Shown here in pieces: positions 51,863 through 61,678 of a stretch of 64,000 nt of DNA. The position numbers were made by a program, and so were the translations under genes. The DNA lies in the NCBI RefSeq assembly GCF_017980685.1, contig NZ_JACXXO010000014.1, forward strand, positions 1 to 64,000. Reading direction: 5' to 3'. The notes beneath the pieces are model-generated. The model did no database searches. It was not told the origin of the DNA and saw nothing but the letters and a program-made list of their open reading frames with translations. Positions within the stretch are counted from its first letter, which is position 1, and every line of letters begins with the position of its first letter. The stretch comes from Pseudomonas iridis (lineage in GTDB: Bacteria; Pseudomonadota; Gammaproteobacteria; Pseudomonadales; Pseudomonadaceae).

Positions 51863-51976
51863 ATGAGCAACCCGACCAAGGCAAGAAAAAACGATAGCAG
51901 CGTGGATGCGTGGGCCATTTTGTTCCTGATCATTCTCGTCGTAGGAACAGCGGTGTTCTGGGTCAGCCATCAGTAA
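51863..51976 (+). CDS. Single-pass small membrane protein (37 residues)
   Basis: A short ORF reads MSNPTKARKNDSSVDAWAIL followed by a hydrophobic helix (ILFLIILVVGTAVFWV) and ends SHQ. AGAGG lies eight bases before the ATG. The polar basic head and single helix suggest an inner-membrane micropeptide. It is divergent from cysI and followed 117 bases later by a periplasmic binding protein. Function unknown. Confidence 0.65.
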   Translation: MSNPTKARKNDSSVDAWAILFLIILVVGTAVFWVSHQ

Positions 51977-52093
51977 ACGACCCGTCCGGGCCCGCTTCCG
52001 ACGATTGTCGGACAAAAAGCGGGATCAGACGTCAATAGCCGGTGGTTGAATGGCTATAATGCGCGGCCATTTTTCCTCGGGCCCGGATGCTTC

Positions 52094-53167
52094 ATGTTCA
52101 AGTTTCTCTACGTCAGCCTTGCCCTGTTCGGCGCATTCTTCGCCAATGCTGTGCGAGCCGAGTCCGTGCTGTTTCTGAATCCCGGTTACACCGACGAAAC
52201 GTTCTGGGTCAGTTACTCGCAATTCATGCAGGCAGCCGCCCGGGATCTGGGCGTCGATCTGCAAATCCTCTATTCCCGGCGTCAGCCTGAATTGACTCTG
52301 GCTCAGGCACCTCTTGCATTGCTGGGCCCCGATCGTCCTGATTACCTGATGTTCGTCAACGAGCAATACGTGGCACCGCAGATCCTGCGCCTGGCGCAGA
52401 ACAGTGGCGTGAAGCTGTTCATGGTCAATGCGGCGCTGACCCCTGATCAGCAGGCGCTGGTGGGCAAGCGCAGCGACCGGATTGGCAGTCTGGTGCCCAA
52501 CGATGAGGAGGGCGGCTACCTGATGATGAAGGAGTTGATCCGGTTGCACCCGCCCGTGCGCAAGGGTGAGCAGATTGAAGTGCTGGCTTTCTCCGGTCTG
52601 AAAATCACTCCGTCGGCGCAATTGCGTGAGAAGGGCATGCAGCGCGCACTGGCCGAGCATCCGCAAGTGCGATTGCGTCAACTGGTCTACAGCGGCTGGA
52701 CGCAGCAGCGCGCCTATGAACAGGCCAAACAGTTGTTCGCCCGGTATCCGCAGGTGTCACTGGTGTGGTCGGCCAACGATGAAATGGCATTCGGCGCGAT
52801 GCGTGCCTACGCCGAGAGCGGCAAGGTTGCGGGCAAGGATGCGTTGTTCAGTGCGGTCAACACGTCTCGCAGTGCATTGCAGGCGTTGGTTGACGGGCGC
52901 CTGAGCGCGTTGGTCGGCGGGCACTTTACCCTTGGCGGCTGGGCGCTGGTCGAATTGCATGACTATGAGCAAGGCGTTGATCTGGAGCAGTACGGCGGCC
53001 GCGACCGCCAGTTGCCATTACTGCAACTGATCAACAAAACCCAGGCTCGGCAATTACTCGCCATGGGCGACTCGCCGGGCTACAACGTGAATTTTCGCAA
53101 GCTCTCAGCCAAGGGACGGCCGATTTCCTACCGCTACCCGTTTACGCTGCAGACCCTGATGCGCTGA
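52094..53167 (+). CDS. Periplasmic binding protein-like sugar sensor or transporter subunit
   Basis: The 357-residue product has a signal peptide (MFKFLYVSLALFGAFFANAVRA). A type I periplasmic-binding-protein fold follows (ESVLFLNPGYTDETFWVSYS; DRPDYLMFVNEQYVAPQILR; SLVWSANDEMAFGAMRAYAE; LFSAVNTSRSALQALVDGRL), as in sugar ABC transporters. No permease or ATPase gene is near, so it may instead feed a sensor kinase or chemoreceptor. The start at 52094 is used because it gives the signal peptide. Confidence 0.85.
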   Translation: MFKFLYVSLALFGAFFANAVRAESVLFLNPGYTDETFWVSYSQFMQAAARDLGVDLQILYSRRQPELTLAQAPLALLGPDRPDYLMFVNEQYVAPQILRLAQNSGVKLFMVNAALTPDQQALVGKRSDRIGSLVPNDEEGGYLMMKELIRLHPPVRKGEQIEVLAFSGLKITPSAQLREKGMQRALAEHPQVRLRQLVYSGWTQQRAYEQAKQLFARYPQVSLVWSANDEMAFGAMRAYAESGKVAGKDALFSAVNTSRSALQALVDGRLSALVGGHFTLGGWALVELHDYEQGVDLEQYGGRDRQLPLLQLINKTQARQLLAMGDSPGYNVNFRKLSAKGRPISYRYPFTLQTLMR

Positions 53168-53173
53168 AGCCCG

Positions 53174-53392
53174 TCAAACCCCGGCGAAATGCAGCACCAG
53201 TTTGACGATGGCAAACAGCGTCAAAGCGAATACCGCCGTGAACAGAATGCCCAACAGCACGAAATGGCTGGGCTTGCCATGTGTGAAGTCCCTTGCCCGG
53301 TTTTTGCCACTCTGCACCCCGAACGCCGCCGCCATCACGCTGTGCAGCATCTGCCAGAAGCTCGGCGGTTTGTTGTCGACTGGATCGTCCAT
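53174..53392 (-). CDS. DUF2970 small membrane protein
   Basis: The 72-residue product MDDPVDNKPPSFWQMLHSVM... contains AAAFGVQSGKNRARDFTHGK and one C-terminal membrane helix (VLLGILFTAVFALTLFAIVK). This is the DUF2970 pattern of small inner-membrane proteins. It is convergent with the binding protein gene, seven bases between stops. Function unknown. Confidence 0.88.
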   Translation of the reverse strand: MDDPVDNKPPSFWQMLHSVMAAAFGVQSGKNRARDFTHGKPSHFVLLGILFTAVFALTLFAIVKLVLHFAGV

Positions 53393-53486
53393 AAATCCCT
53401 CGTCTGCGGTGTGTGTCAGACAAGCATAGCCAACCCACTGAAGAACACCGCAAAACCCCTGAAGAGGTCAGTTCAATCACAATCCC

Positions 53487-53514
53487 TGTGGGAGCTGGCA
53501 AGCCAGCTCCCACA
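53487..53514. repeat. Perfect REP palindrome, family A
   Basis: tgtgggagctggc-aa-gccagctcccaca: two REP half-cores joined head to head with only two bases between them. It lies between the leftward DUF2970 and metH genes and probably forms the metH transcript end. Confidence 0.9.
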
Positions 53515-53535
53515 CGGTAATGCGCTGAAACTGGA

Positions 53536-56500
53536 TCAGTTATCGTAACCCAGATTCGGCGCCAGCCAGCGCTCGGTCACGCTGAGCTCCTGAGCTTTAC
53601 GCGAGGTGTAGCTCTGCACCTGATCCTTGTCGATCTTGCCGACGGCAAAGTACTGCGCCTGCGGGTGAGCGAAGTACCAGCCGCTGACCGCCGCAGCCGG
53701 GAACATGGCGTAGTGTTCGGTGAGAAAAACACCGCTGCGACCGGCACGCATTTCTTCTGCTTCAGGGTCGAGCAACGCAAACAACGCGGCTTTCTCGGTG
53801 TGATCCGGGCAGGCCGGGTAGCCCGGAGCAGGGCGGATACCCGAATACTGCTCTTTGATCAGTGCGTCGTTGTCGAGCACTTCGTCCTTGGCATAACCCC
53901 AGTGTTCTTTGCGCACCTGCTGGTGCAACCATTCTGCGCAAGCCTCGGCCAAACGGTCGGCGAGGGCCTTGACCATGATCGAGTTGTAATCGTCGCCAGC
54001 ATCCTGATAAGCCTTGGCCACTTCTTCGGCACCGATGCCGGCAGTGGTGATGAAGCCACCGACGTAGTCAGTGACTTCGCTGTCTTTCGGCGCGACGAAG
54101 TCGGCCAGCGAGAAGTTCGGCTTGCCGTCGGTCTTGATGATCTGCTGGCGCAAGTGGTGCAGTTTGGCCAATGGCTTGCCGTCATCGCCGTACAGTTCGA
54201 TGTCGTCGTCATGCACCTGATTGGCCGGCCAGAAGCCGAACACCGCACGGGCGCTGATCAGTTTCTCGTCGATCAGCTTGGCGAGCATCTCCTGCGCGTC
54301 CTTGTAAAGCGCAGTGGCGGCTTCACCGACGACTTCGTCTTTGAGGATGCGCGGGAATTTGCCGGCCAGGTCCCAGGAGATGAAGAACGGCGTCCAGTCG
54401 ATGTACTCGGCCAGCACCTTGAGGTCGATGTTGTCCAGAACGCGAGCACCGGTAAAGGTCGGTTTGACGGGGGCGTAGGTGCTCCAGTCAAATTGCGGCT
54501 TCTTGGCGATGGCGGCGGCATAGCTCAAACGCTCGGTACGGGCGCTGCGGTTGGCCGTGCGCTCACGCACTTCAACGTATTCGGCACGGGTTCTTTCGAC
54601 GAAACCGGCCTTCAGCTCTTTGGACAGCAACTGCGTCGCCACGCCGACGGCGCGGGAGGCGTCGGTCACGTAGACCACCGCGTCGTTGCTGTATTTGGGT
54701 TCGATCTTCACCGCCGTGTGGGCTTTGGAGGTGGTTGCGCCACCAATCATCAGCGGCAAGTGGAAGTCCTGACGCTGCATCTCACGTGCCACATGGACCA
54801 TTTCATCCAGCGACGGCGTAATCAGACCGGACAGGCCGATGATGTCGCACTTCTGTTCTTTGGCAACCTGGAGGATTTTCTCCGCCGGCACCATCACGCC
54901 GAGGTCGACGATGTCATAACCGTTGCAACCGAGTACCACGCCAACGATGTTCTTGCCGATGTCGTGCACATCGCCTTTGACCGTGGCCATGAGGATCTTG
55001 CCCTTGGCTTCCGGCTTGTCGCCTTTTTCCAGTTCGATGAACGGGATCAGGTGGGCCACGGCCTGTTTCATCACGCGGGCGGATTTCACCACCTGCGGCA
55101 GGAACATTTTGCCGGCACCGAACAGGTCGCCAACGATGTTCATGCCGGACATCAGTGGGCCTTCGATCACCTCGATCGGACGGGCGAACGACAGGCGCGA
55201 CTCTTCGGTGTCTTCAACAATGTGCGTGGTGATGCCTTTGACCAGCGCGTGTTCCAGACGCTTGTTGACCGGCCAGCCGCGCCATTCTTCGGTCTCGGCT
55301 TCCTTGACGCTGCCGTCGCCCTTGTACTTGTCGGCGATGGCGAGGAGGGCATCGGTGCCGTTCGGTGTGCGGTTGAGCACCACGTCTTCGACAGCATCGC
55401 GCAGCTCGACAGGGATCTGGTCGTAAATTTCCAGCTGACCGGCGTTGACGATGCCCATTGTCAGGCCGTTGCGGATTGCGTACAGCAGGAACACCGAGTG
55501 AATCGCCTCACGCACCGGGTTGTTGCCACGGAACGAGAACGACACGTTGGACACGCCGCCGGAGGTCAGCGCATACGGCAGTTCGTCGCGGATGTAGGCG
55601 CAGGCATTGATGAAGTCGACAGCGTAGTTGTTGTGTTCTTCGATGCCGGTGGCCACGGCGAAGATGTTCGGGTCGAAGATGATGTCTTCCGGCGGGAAGC
55701 CGACTTCGTTGACCAGAATGTCGTAAGAGCGTTTGCAGATTTCTTTTTTGCGCGCTTCGGTGTCGGCCTGACCGGCTTCATCAAACGCCATCACCACTAC
55801 CGCCGCGCCGTAACGCTTGCACAGTTTGGCGTGGTGGATGAACTGCTCGACGCCTTCTTTCATGCTGATCGAGTTGACGATGCCCTTGCCTTGAATGCAC
55901 TTCAGGCCGGCTTCGATCACTTCCCATTTCGAGGAGTCGATCATGATCGGTACGCGGGAGATGTCCGGTTCACCGGCGATCAGATTGAGGAAGGTGACCA
56001 TCGCCTTCTTCGAATCGAGCATCCCTTCGTCCATGTTGATGTCGATCACCTGGGCGCCGGCTTCGACCTGTTGCAGGGCGACTTCGAGCGCTTCGGTGTA
56101 GTTGTCTTCACGAATCAGACGGGCGAACTTGGCCGAACCGGTGATGTTGGTGCGCTCGCCAACGTTGACGAACAGCGAACTGCGATCAATGGTGAACGGC
56201 TCAAGACCGGACAGGCGGCAAGCCTTGGGGATGTCCGGAATCTGGCGCGGTGCGTAACCGGCCACGGCTTTGGCGATGGCTTCAATGTGGCCGGGCGTGG
56301 TGCCGCAGCAGCCGCCGACGATGTTAAGGAAGCCGCTCTGGGCGAACTCTTCGATGACTTTGGCGGTTTCGATCGGCAGTTCGTCGTACTCGCCGAACTC
56401 GTTCGGCAGGCCGGCGTTCGGGTGCGCGGAAACGTGGGTGCTGGCCTTGTTCGACAGCTCTTCCAGATATGGACGCAATTCACTGGCGCCGAGTGCGCAG

Positions 56501-57246
56501 TTCAGGCCGACCGAAATCGGCTTGGCGTGGGCCACGGAGTTCCAGAACGCTTCGGTGGTCTGGCCCGACAAGGTGCGGCCGGACGCATCGGTGATGGTGC
56601 CGGAGATCATGATCGGCAGTTCGATGTGCAGTTCTTCAAACACGCCTTGCACGGCGAAGATCGCCGCTTTGGCATTGAGGGTGTCGAAGATGGTTTCGAT
56701 CAGGATCAGATCGGCGCCGCCCTCGATCAGGCCTTTGGTGGCTTCGGTGTAGTTCTCCACCAGCTCATCGAAGGTGACGTTGCGGTAGCCAGGGTTGTTG
56801 ACATCAGGCGAGAGCGAGCAGGTTCGACTCGTAGGACCGAGCACGCCGGCGACAAAGCGTGGTTTGTCGGGGTTTTCTGCGGTCTTGGCATCGGCAACCT
56901 TGCGCGCCAGGCGTGCGCCTTCTACGTTTAGCTCGTAGGCCAGTTCTTCCATGCCGTAGTCGGCCATGGAAATGCGTGTGGCGTTGAAGGTGTTGGTTTC
57001 CAGAATGTCGGCGCCAGCATCCAGATAGGCTTTTTCGATGCCGCCGATCACGTCAGGACGGGTGAGTACCAAGAGGTCGTTGTTGCCCTTGACGTCACTC
57101 GGCCAGTCCGCGAAGCGTTTGCCGCGATAATCCTGCTCTTCGAGCTTGTAGCTCTGGATCATCGTGCCCATGCCGCCGTCGAGTATCAGAATGCGCTCTT
57201 TGAGAGCTTGCTTGAGGGCTTGAAGGCGGACGCTGCGATCGGACAT
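53536..57246 (-). CDS. metH: Cobalamin-dependent methionine synthase
   Basis: The 1236-residue enzyme transfers a methyl group from methyl-tetrahydrofolate to homocysteine through cob(I)alamin. Four modules are in order. The homocysteine domain comes first (ILILDGGMGTMIQSYKLEEQ; zinc cysteines in GLNCALGASE and IVGGCCGTTPGH). The folate domain is next (GERTNITGSAKFARLIRE). The B12 domain has the cobalt ligand His761 in GDVHDIGKNIVGVVLGCN. The C-terminal activation domain follows (KYSNDAVVYVTDASRAVGVA through ADCLAEAC-like segments). The ATG at 57246 begins the conserved MSDRSVRLQALKQALK. Vitamin B12 supply is encoded 4-6 kb away. No riboswitch is seen directly upstream. Confidence 0.97.
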   Translation of the reverse strand: MSDRSVRLQALKQALKERILILDGGMGTMIQSYKLEEQDYRGKRFADWPSDVKGNNDLLVLTRPDVIGGIEKAYLDAGADILETNTFNATRISMADYGMEELAYELNVEGARLARKVADAKTAENPDKPRFVAGVLGPTSRTCSLSPDVNNPGYRNVTFDELVENYTEATKGLIEGGADLILIETIFDTLNAKAAIFAVQGVFEELHIELPIMISGTITDASGRTLSGQTTEAFWNSVAHAKPISVGLNCALGASELRPYLEELSNKASTHVSAHPNAGLPNEFGEYDELPIETAKVIEEFAQSGFLNIVGGCCGTTPGHIEAIAKAVAGYAPRQIPDIPKACRLSGLEPFTIDRSSLFVNVGERTNITGSAKFARLIREDNYTEALEVALQQVEAGAQVIDINMDEGMLDSKKAMVTFLNLIAGEPDISRVPIMIDSSKWEVIEAGLKCIQGKGIVNSISMKEGVEQFIHHAKLCKRYGAAVVVMAFDEAGQADTEARKKEICKRSYDILVNEVGFPPEDIIFDPNIFAVATGIEEHNNYAVDFINACAYIRDELPYALTSGGVSNVSFSFRGNNPVREAIHSVFLLYAIRNGLTMGIVNAGQLEIYDQIPVELRDAVEDVVLNRTPNGTDALLAIADKYKGDGSVKEAETEEWRGWPVNKRLEHALVKGITTHIVEDTEESRLSFARPIEVIEGPLMSGMNIVGDLFGAGKMFLPQVVKSARVMKQAVAHLIPFIELEKGDKPEAKGKILMATVKGDVHDIGKNIVGVVLGCNGYDIVDLGVMVPAEKILQVAKEQKCDIIGLSGLITPSLDEMVHVAREMQRQDFHLPLMIGGATTSKAHTAVKIEPKYSNDAVVYVTDASRAVGVATQLLSKELKAGFVERTRAEYVEVRERTANRSARTERLSYAAAIAKKPQFDWSTYAPVKPTFTGARVLDNIDLKVLAEYIDWTPFFISWDLAGKFPRILKDEVVGEAATALYKDAQEMLAKLIDEKLISARAVFGFWPANQVHDDDIELYGDDGKPLAKLHHLRQQIIKTDGKPNFSLADFVAPKDSEVTDYVGGFITTAGIGAEEVAKAYQDAGDDYNSIMVKALADRLAEACAEWLHQQVRKEHWGYAKDEVLDNDALIKEQYSGIRPAPGYPACPDHTEKAALFALLDPEAEEMRAGRSGVFLTEHYAMFPAAAVSGWYFAHPQAQYFAVGKIDKDQVQSYTSRKAQELSVTERWLAPNLGYDN

Positions 57247-57403
57247 TTGGACTACTCGGAAAGACCATTACGAAGGAGCGGGATCATAACAAACCTGTGC
57301 GGTTTTGGAGCATGTGCAGGTTTTGCATGAATATCACTCATGTTGGTACGAGCGTCAGAACTGTAGAATCGCAGCGTTTTTCTTCAGGATCGGGATTCCG
57401 GGC

Positions 57404-59698
57404 ATGTCATACCGCGTCATCAGCATTTTCTTGCTGTTCATAAGCTGGGGCGCCGCTGCGCAAGATCCTTCGATCTCATCCTCGATTTCATACAGCCGCG
57501 ACATTCAGCCGATCTTCACCGAGAAGTGCGTGGCCTGCCATGCGTGCTACGACTCTGCCTGCCAGCTCAATCTGGGCAGTGGCGAGGGCGCCGGGCGTGG
57601 CGCGAGCAAAATGCCGGTGTACGACGGCGAGCGCAGTCAGGCGGCGCCGACCACGCGATTGTTCTACGACGCTTTCGGCCAACGCGCCTGGCAGCAGAAA
57701 GGCTTTTACTCGGTGCTCGACGCCCAGGGCAGTCAGGCTGCACTGATGGCGCGCATGCTGGAGCTGGGGCACAAGACCCCGCTTGAGCCCAACGCCAAAC
57801 TGCCGGAAAACATAGTCCTGGGTCTCAACCGCCCGAACATGTGCGCGATGCCCGCGGAATTTGACGGCTATGCAGGGGCTCACCCGAAAGAAGGCATGCC
57901 GCTGGCCGTCACTGGCCTGACCGATCAGCAATACCAGACCTTGCAGCGCTGGCTGGCCTCCGGTGCGCCAATCGACGAACAAGGCCTGGCGCCGAGCGCC
58001 CAGGAAGCGATGCAGATTGTGCAATGGGAGAATCTGCTCAACCTGCCCGGGGCACGGGAAAGTCTGGTCGGCCGCTGGTTGTTCGAGCACTTGTATCTGG
58101 CCCACATCTACTTCAAGGGCGGCGAGCCCGGGCACTTTTTTCAGTGGGTACGCTCGCGTACGCCGCCCGGTCAGCCGATCGACCTGATCGCCACCCGCCG
58201 CCCCAATGACGATCCCGGCACGCGGGTGTATTACCGCTTGTGGCCGATACAGGGTGTGATCGTACACAAGACCCACATCACCTATCCGCTGAGCGCGGCG
58301 AAGATGGCGCGGGTAAAAAGCCTGTTCTATAGCGGCGACTGGCAGGTCAACGCGCTGCCGGGTTACGGGCCGCAGAGCCGGGCCAATCCGTTTGTCACAT
58401 TCGAGGCGATTCCGGCGCAGGCGCGCTATCAGTTCATGCTCGACAACGCTGAATACTTCGTCCGCACGTTTATCCGCGGCCCGGTGTGTCGGGGGCAGAT
58501 CGCGACCGACGTGATTCGCGATAACTTCTGGGCACTGTTCCAGGCGCCGGAACATGACCTGTACATCACCGACCCCAACTATCGCGGCCAGGCCACGCCG
58601 TTGCTGGCCATGCCCGGGCAGAACGACGATGTCGGCAGTGTGCTGAGCCTGTGGCGCAACTACCGTGACAAACGTAATGAATACGAGGCGCTGCGTCGCG
58701 ACAGTTACGCCGACTTGCCGGCGCCGAGCTGGTCGACCCTGTGGGCGGGCAACGACAACGCGTTGCTGAGCATCTTCCGCCACTTTGACAGTGCCTCGGT
58801 GACCAAAGGCCTGATTGGTGAAGTGCCGCAAACGATGTGGCTGTTCGACTACCCGCTGCTGGAACGCACCTATTACCAGTTGGCGGTCAACTTCGATGTC
58901 TTCGGCAATGTCTCGCATCAGGCGCAAACCCGCCTGTATTTCGACCTGATCCGCAACGGTGCCGAGCAGAACTTCCTGCGCCTGATGCCGGCCGATTCCC
59001 GTGAGGACTACCTCAACGATTGGTACCAGAGCGGTGGCCAGTTCAAGATGTGGCTCGATTACGAAGCCATCGACGACGACAAACCGACCGCGCTGAAACT
59101 CGATGAGAAGGATCCGAAACACGACTTCGCCATGCAGTTGCTCGCGCGCTACGGCGACCTCAATGCGCGGCCAGACCCGATCAACCGTTGCGCCGGCGCT
59201 TATTGCTCGCGGCCGAATATCGATCCGGCGTTGCAAAATGCCGAGCAGGCGCTGAGCCGTCTGACTTCACGCCCGGCGGCCGGTTTGAAGGTCATCGATC
59301 AATTGCCGGAAGCGACCATGCTGCGTGTCGAAACGGCCAGTGGCAAACGCGAGGCCTACAGCCTTATGCGCAACCGCGCGCACAGTAACGTGGCGTTTCT
59401 GCTGGGTGAGTCCCTGCGCTATCAGCCGGGGCTGGATACGCTGACCATCTATCCGGGTGTGCTCAGCAGTTATCCGAACTTCATTTTCAACGTTCCCGCT
59501 GATCAGGTGCCGGCGTTCGTCGATGCGATGGAGAGTGCCAAGGATGCCAACCGTTTCGAAAAAATCGTCGAACGCTGGGGTATTCGTCGCAGTCATCCGC
59601 AATTCTGGTTCTATTTCCACGATTTGAGTCAGTACATCCACGAAACCGATCCGGTGGAAGAGGGCGTGCTGGACATGAACCGCTACGAGAATCTTTGA
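57404..59698 (+). CDS. cti: Periplasmic fatty-acid cis/trans isomerase
   Basis: The 764-residue enzyme converts cis-unsaturated membrane fatty acids to trans forms in response to solvents or heat. It has a signal peptide (MSYRVISIFLLFISWGAAA). The cytochrome-c-type heme site CVACHACYD carries CxxCH near residue 44. The long periplasmic domain matches Cti (RGPVCRGQIATDVIRDNFWA; FLLGESLRYQPGLDTLTIYP). The ATG at 57404 gives the signal peptide; the frame is open further upstream. It is divergent from metH. Cti is typically present and constitutively expressed in Pseudomonas. Confidence 0.95.
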   Translation: MSYRVISIFLLFISWGAAAQDPSISSSISYSRDIQPIFTEKCVACHACYDSACQLNLGSGEGAGRGASKMPVYDGERSQAAPTTRLFYDAFGQRAWQQKGFYSVLDAQGSQAALMARMLELGHKTPLEPNAKLPENIVLGLNRPNMCAMPAEFDGYAGAHPKEGMPLAVTGLTDQQYQTLQRWLASGAPIDEQGLAPSAQEAMQIVQWENLLNLPGARESLVGRWLFEHLYLAHIYFKGGEPGHFFQWVRSRTPPGQPIDLIATRRPNDDPGTRVYYRLWPIQGVIVHKTHITYPLSAAKMARVKSLFYSGDWQVNALPGYGPQSRANPFVTFEAIPAQARYQFMLDNAEYFVRTFIRGPVCRGQIATDVIRDNFWALFQAPEHDLYITDPNYRGQATPLLAMPGQNDDVGSVLSLWRNYRDKRNEYEALRRDSYADLPAPSWSTLWAGNDNALLSIFRHFDSASVTKGLIGEVPQTMWLFDYPLLERTYYQLAVNFDVFGNVSHQAQTRLYFDLIRNGAEQNFLRLMPADSREDYLNDWYQSGGQFKMWLDYEAIDDDKPTALKLDEKDPKHDFAMQLLARYGDLNARPDPINRCAGAYCSRPNIDPALQNAEQALSRLTSRPAAGLKVIDQLPEATMLRVETASGKREAYSLMRNRAHSNVAFLLGESLRYQPGLDTLTIYPGVLSSYPNFIFNVPADQVPAFVDAMESAKDANRFEKIVERWGIRRSHPQFWFYFHDLSQYIHETDPVEEGVLDMNRYENL

Positions 59699-59750
59699 TC
59701 ATTTGAGTAATACCTGCTGTCCCAGTTTTCAAGCAGCATCGCAAAACCCC

Positions 59751-59845
59751 TGTGGAACTGAGCCTGCTCGCGATTGCCCCGGCCCCTTGAGCATTTCTGG
59801 TGCCAGACCTTCCGTCATCGCGAGCTAGTCCACTCCACACGGGTT
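59751..59845. repeat. Degenerate REP doublet, family A
   Basis: ccctgtggaactgagcctgc on the left and tagtccactccacacggg on the right are decayed inverted REP arms, about 55 bases apart. Confidence 0.6.
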
Positions 59846-59880
59846 TTGCGGTGGTTTGAGGGGTTGGACAGGAGTGATCG

Positions 59881-60894
59881 ATGTTGATTTCAGTGCAGGC
59901 CTTGCGGGCGCTTGCCGCGTGGACGGTGGTCTGCCATCACTTCATGCAGATTTTTTTCGGCTTCCAGGCGCGCGGGCCGATTGGCCAGTTGTTCATCGAC
60001 AAGGGCGCGGTGGGGGTCGACATCTTCTTTGTCATCAGCGGTCTGGTAATTTTCCTGTCCACCGAAGACAAGGATCTGCGACCCGGAAAATTCCTTCTGT
60101 ATCGGCTGTTTCGCATCGTCCCGGCGTACTGGCTGTACACGCTGTTGATGGCGCTGCTGGTGGTGTTCGCCCATCCGTTGTTGCCGGATCAGACGCTGGA
60201 ATGGCGTCATCTACTGTCATCGTTACTGTTTATCCCGACGCAAAACCCTGGTGGTTACGGCATCTACCCGACGCTAAATGTCGGCTGGACACTCAATTAC
60301 GAAATGCTTTTCTACGTGCTGTTTGCCTGCGCGCTGGTGTTTCGCTGGCAGGTGCGCCTGCTGGTGGTCGCGACGCTGTTGTTTGCCGCCTGCCAGGCGT
60401 TCGGCTTGCTCAACGAGTTTTACCGGGCAGACATCGTCTATGAATTTTTGCTGGGGATCGGCATCGGCGTGCTCTACCGCCGGGGGCTGATCGGGGCGGG
60501 GTTATGGCTGCCGCTGTTGGGCATCGTTGGTGCATTAACAGCGATCTATCATCTTCCTCCTGGGCCGAGACTATTGAACTGGGGCGTGCCGAGCGCGGTA
60601 CTGGTCATGGCGTGCATCGCGCTGGAGCGCTACGTCGAGCGCAGCAAAGCGCTCAAGCTGCTCGGGGATTGTTCATATTCGGTGTATTTGATGCATGTGC
60701 TGGTGCTGTCTGCAGGTGGATTTATCGCTCAACGATACGCCATCAACCCGTATCTGATGTTTATCGTATGTGTGCTGGCCATTGGTGCGGGCTCGTGGCT
60801 GAGCTACGAATGGGTGGAAAAACGCAGCTATCGTTGGCTCAAGGCGCAAATAGATGAGCGTTCCGTCGAGAATCATTCCCGACAAAAATACTAG
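59881..60894 (+). CDS. Acyltransferase family 3 membrane protein (OafA-like)
   Basis: This 337-residue multi-pass protein begins MLISVQALRALAAWTVVCHH, with the catalytic His in the first helix (CHHFMQIFFGFQARG). The family signature KGAVGVDIFFVISGLVIFLS follows, with about ten membrane helices to SWLSYEWVEKRSYRWLKAQI. These enzymes add acetyl or other acyl groups to surface sugars or lipids. AGGAG lies six bases before the ATG. No sugar biosynthesis genes are nearby. Confidence 0.92.
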   Translation: MLISVQALRALAAWTVVCHHFMQIFFGFQARGPIGQLFIDKGAVGVDIFFVISGLVIFLSTEDKDLRPGKFLLYRLFRIVPAYWLYTLLMALLVVFAHPLLPDQTLEWRHLLSSLLFIPTQNPGGYGIYPTLNVGWTLNYEMLFYVLFACALVFRWQVRLLVVATLLFAACQAFGLLNEFYRADIVYEFLLGIGIGVLYRRGLIGAGLWLPLLGIVGALTAIYHLPPGPRLLNWGVPSAVLVMACIALERYVERSKALKLLGDCSYSVYLMHVLVLSAGGFIAQRYAINPYLMFIVCVLAIGAGSWLSYEWVEKRSYRWLKAQIDERSVENHSRQKY

Positions 60895-60952
60895 GACTTT
60901 GTCCGGCGCAATGATTGGCGTAAACTCCGCCACAAGCCTGCGAGGAGTTTCC

Positions 60953-61537
60953 ATGACCGCTATTACCATTACTGACGCCGCCCACGATTACCTGGCCGAT
61001 CTGCTTTCCAAGCAGAACACCCCGGGCATCGGCATCCGCGTCTTCATCACCCAGCCTGGCACCCAATACGCCGAAACCTGCATTGCCTACTGCAAGCCGG
61101 GCGAAGAAAAACCTGAAGACACCGCGCTGGGGCTGAAAAGCTTCACCGCTTATATCGATTCGTTCAGCGAAGCGTTTCTCGATGACGCCGTTGTCGATTA
61201 CGCCACCGACCGCATGGGCGGCCAACTGACCATCAAGGCGCCAAACGCCAAAGTACCGATGGTCAACGCCGAAAGCCCGGTCAACGAGCGCATCAACTAT
61301 TACCTGCAAACCGAAATCAACCCGGGGCTGGCCAGCCACGGCGGTCAGGTCAGTCTGATTGATGTGGTTGAAGACGGCATCGCTGTTTTGCAGTTCGGTG
61401 GTGGTTGCCAAGGCTGCGGCCAGGCAGACGTGACCCTGAAGGAAGGCATCGAGCGCACCTTGCTTGAGCGTATTCCGGAGCTAAAAGGCGTTCGCGACGT
61501 GACTGACCATACGCAGAAAGAAAACGCCTACTACTAA
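60953..61537 (+). CDS. nfuA: Fe-S biogenesis scaffold/carrier NfuA
   Basis: The 194-residue protein has a degenerate A-type N-domain (IGIRVFITQPGTQYAETCIA) and a C-terminal Nfu domain with the cluster-binding pair Cys152 and Cys155 in GGGCQGCGQADVTLKEGIE. NfuA carries a 4Fe-4S cluster to target enzymes under stress. The ATG at 60953 gives the conserved MTAITITDAAHDYLADLLSK. It has its own terminator. Confidence 0.95.
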   Translation: MTAITITDAAHDYLADLLSKQNTPGIGIRVFITQPGTQYAETCIAYCKPGEEKPEDTALGLKSFTAYIDSFSEAFLDDAVVDYATDRMGGQLTIKAPNAKVPMVNAESPVNERINYYLQTEINPGLASHGGQVSLIDVVEDGIAVLQFGGGCQGCGQADVTLKEGIERTLLERIPELKGVRDVTDHTQKENAYY

Positions 61538-61558
61538 GTCAGGTGTTCACTGCGAGCA

Positions 61559-61594
61559 TAAAAAAACGGCACCCGTGAGTGCCGTTTTTTTTGT
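61559..61594 (+). terminator. Terminator of nfuA
   Basis: aaaaaaacggcac / gtgccgtttttttt hairpin with a short loop about 22 bases past the stop codon. Confidence 0.93.
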
Positions 61595-61610
61595 GTGAAA
61601 TTCCAGGACG

Positions 61611-61676
61611 CCTTCGCGAGCAGGCTCGCTCCCACATTGAAGCCATGTCGTTCACCAACCGTGCTCGCGAAGCGGC
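61611..61676. repeat. REP element, family A variant
   Basis: cttcgcgagcaggctcgctc ccaca followed by a decayed inverted copy gtgctcgcgaag, between nfuA and the B12 operon end. It matches the cgagcctgctcgcgaag variant seen in the 15.7-16.6 kb array. Confidence 0.7.
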
Positions 61677-61678
61677 CG

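Noticed and set aside
53665..56931. 1088-codon open frame antisense to metH
   Set aside because: The same codon-bias shadow: the product has no domain and the metH frame is full length.
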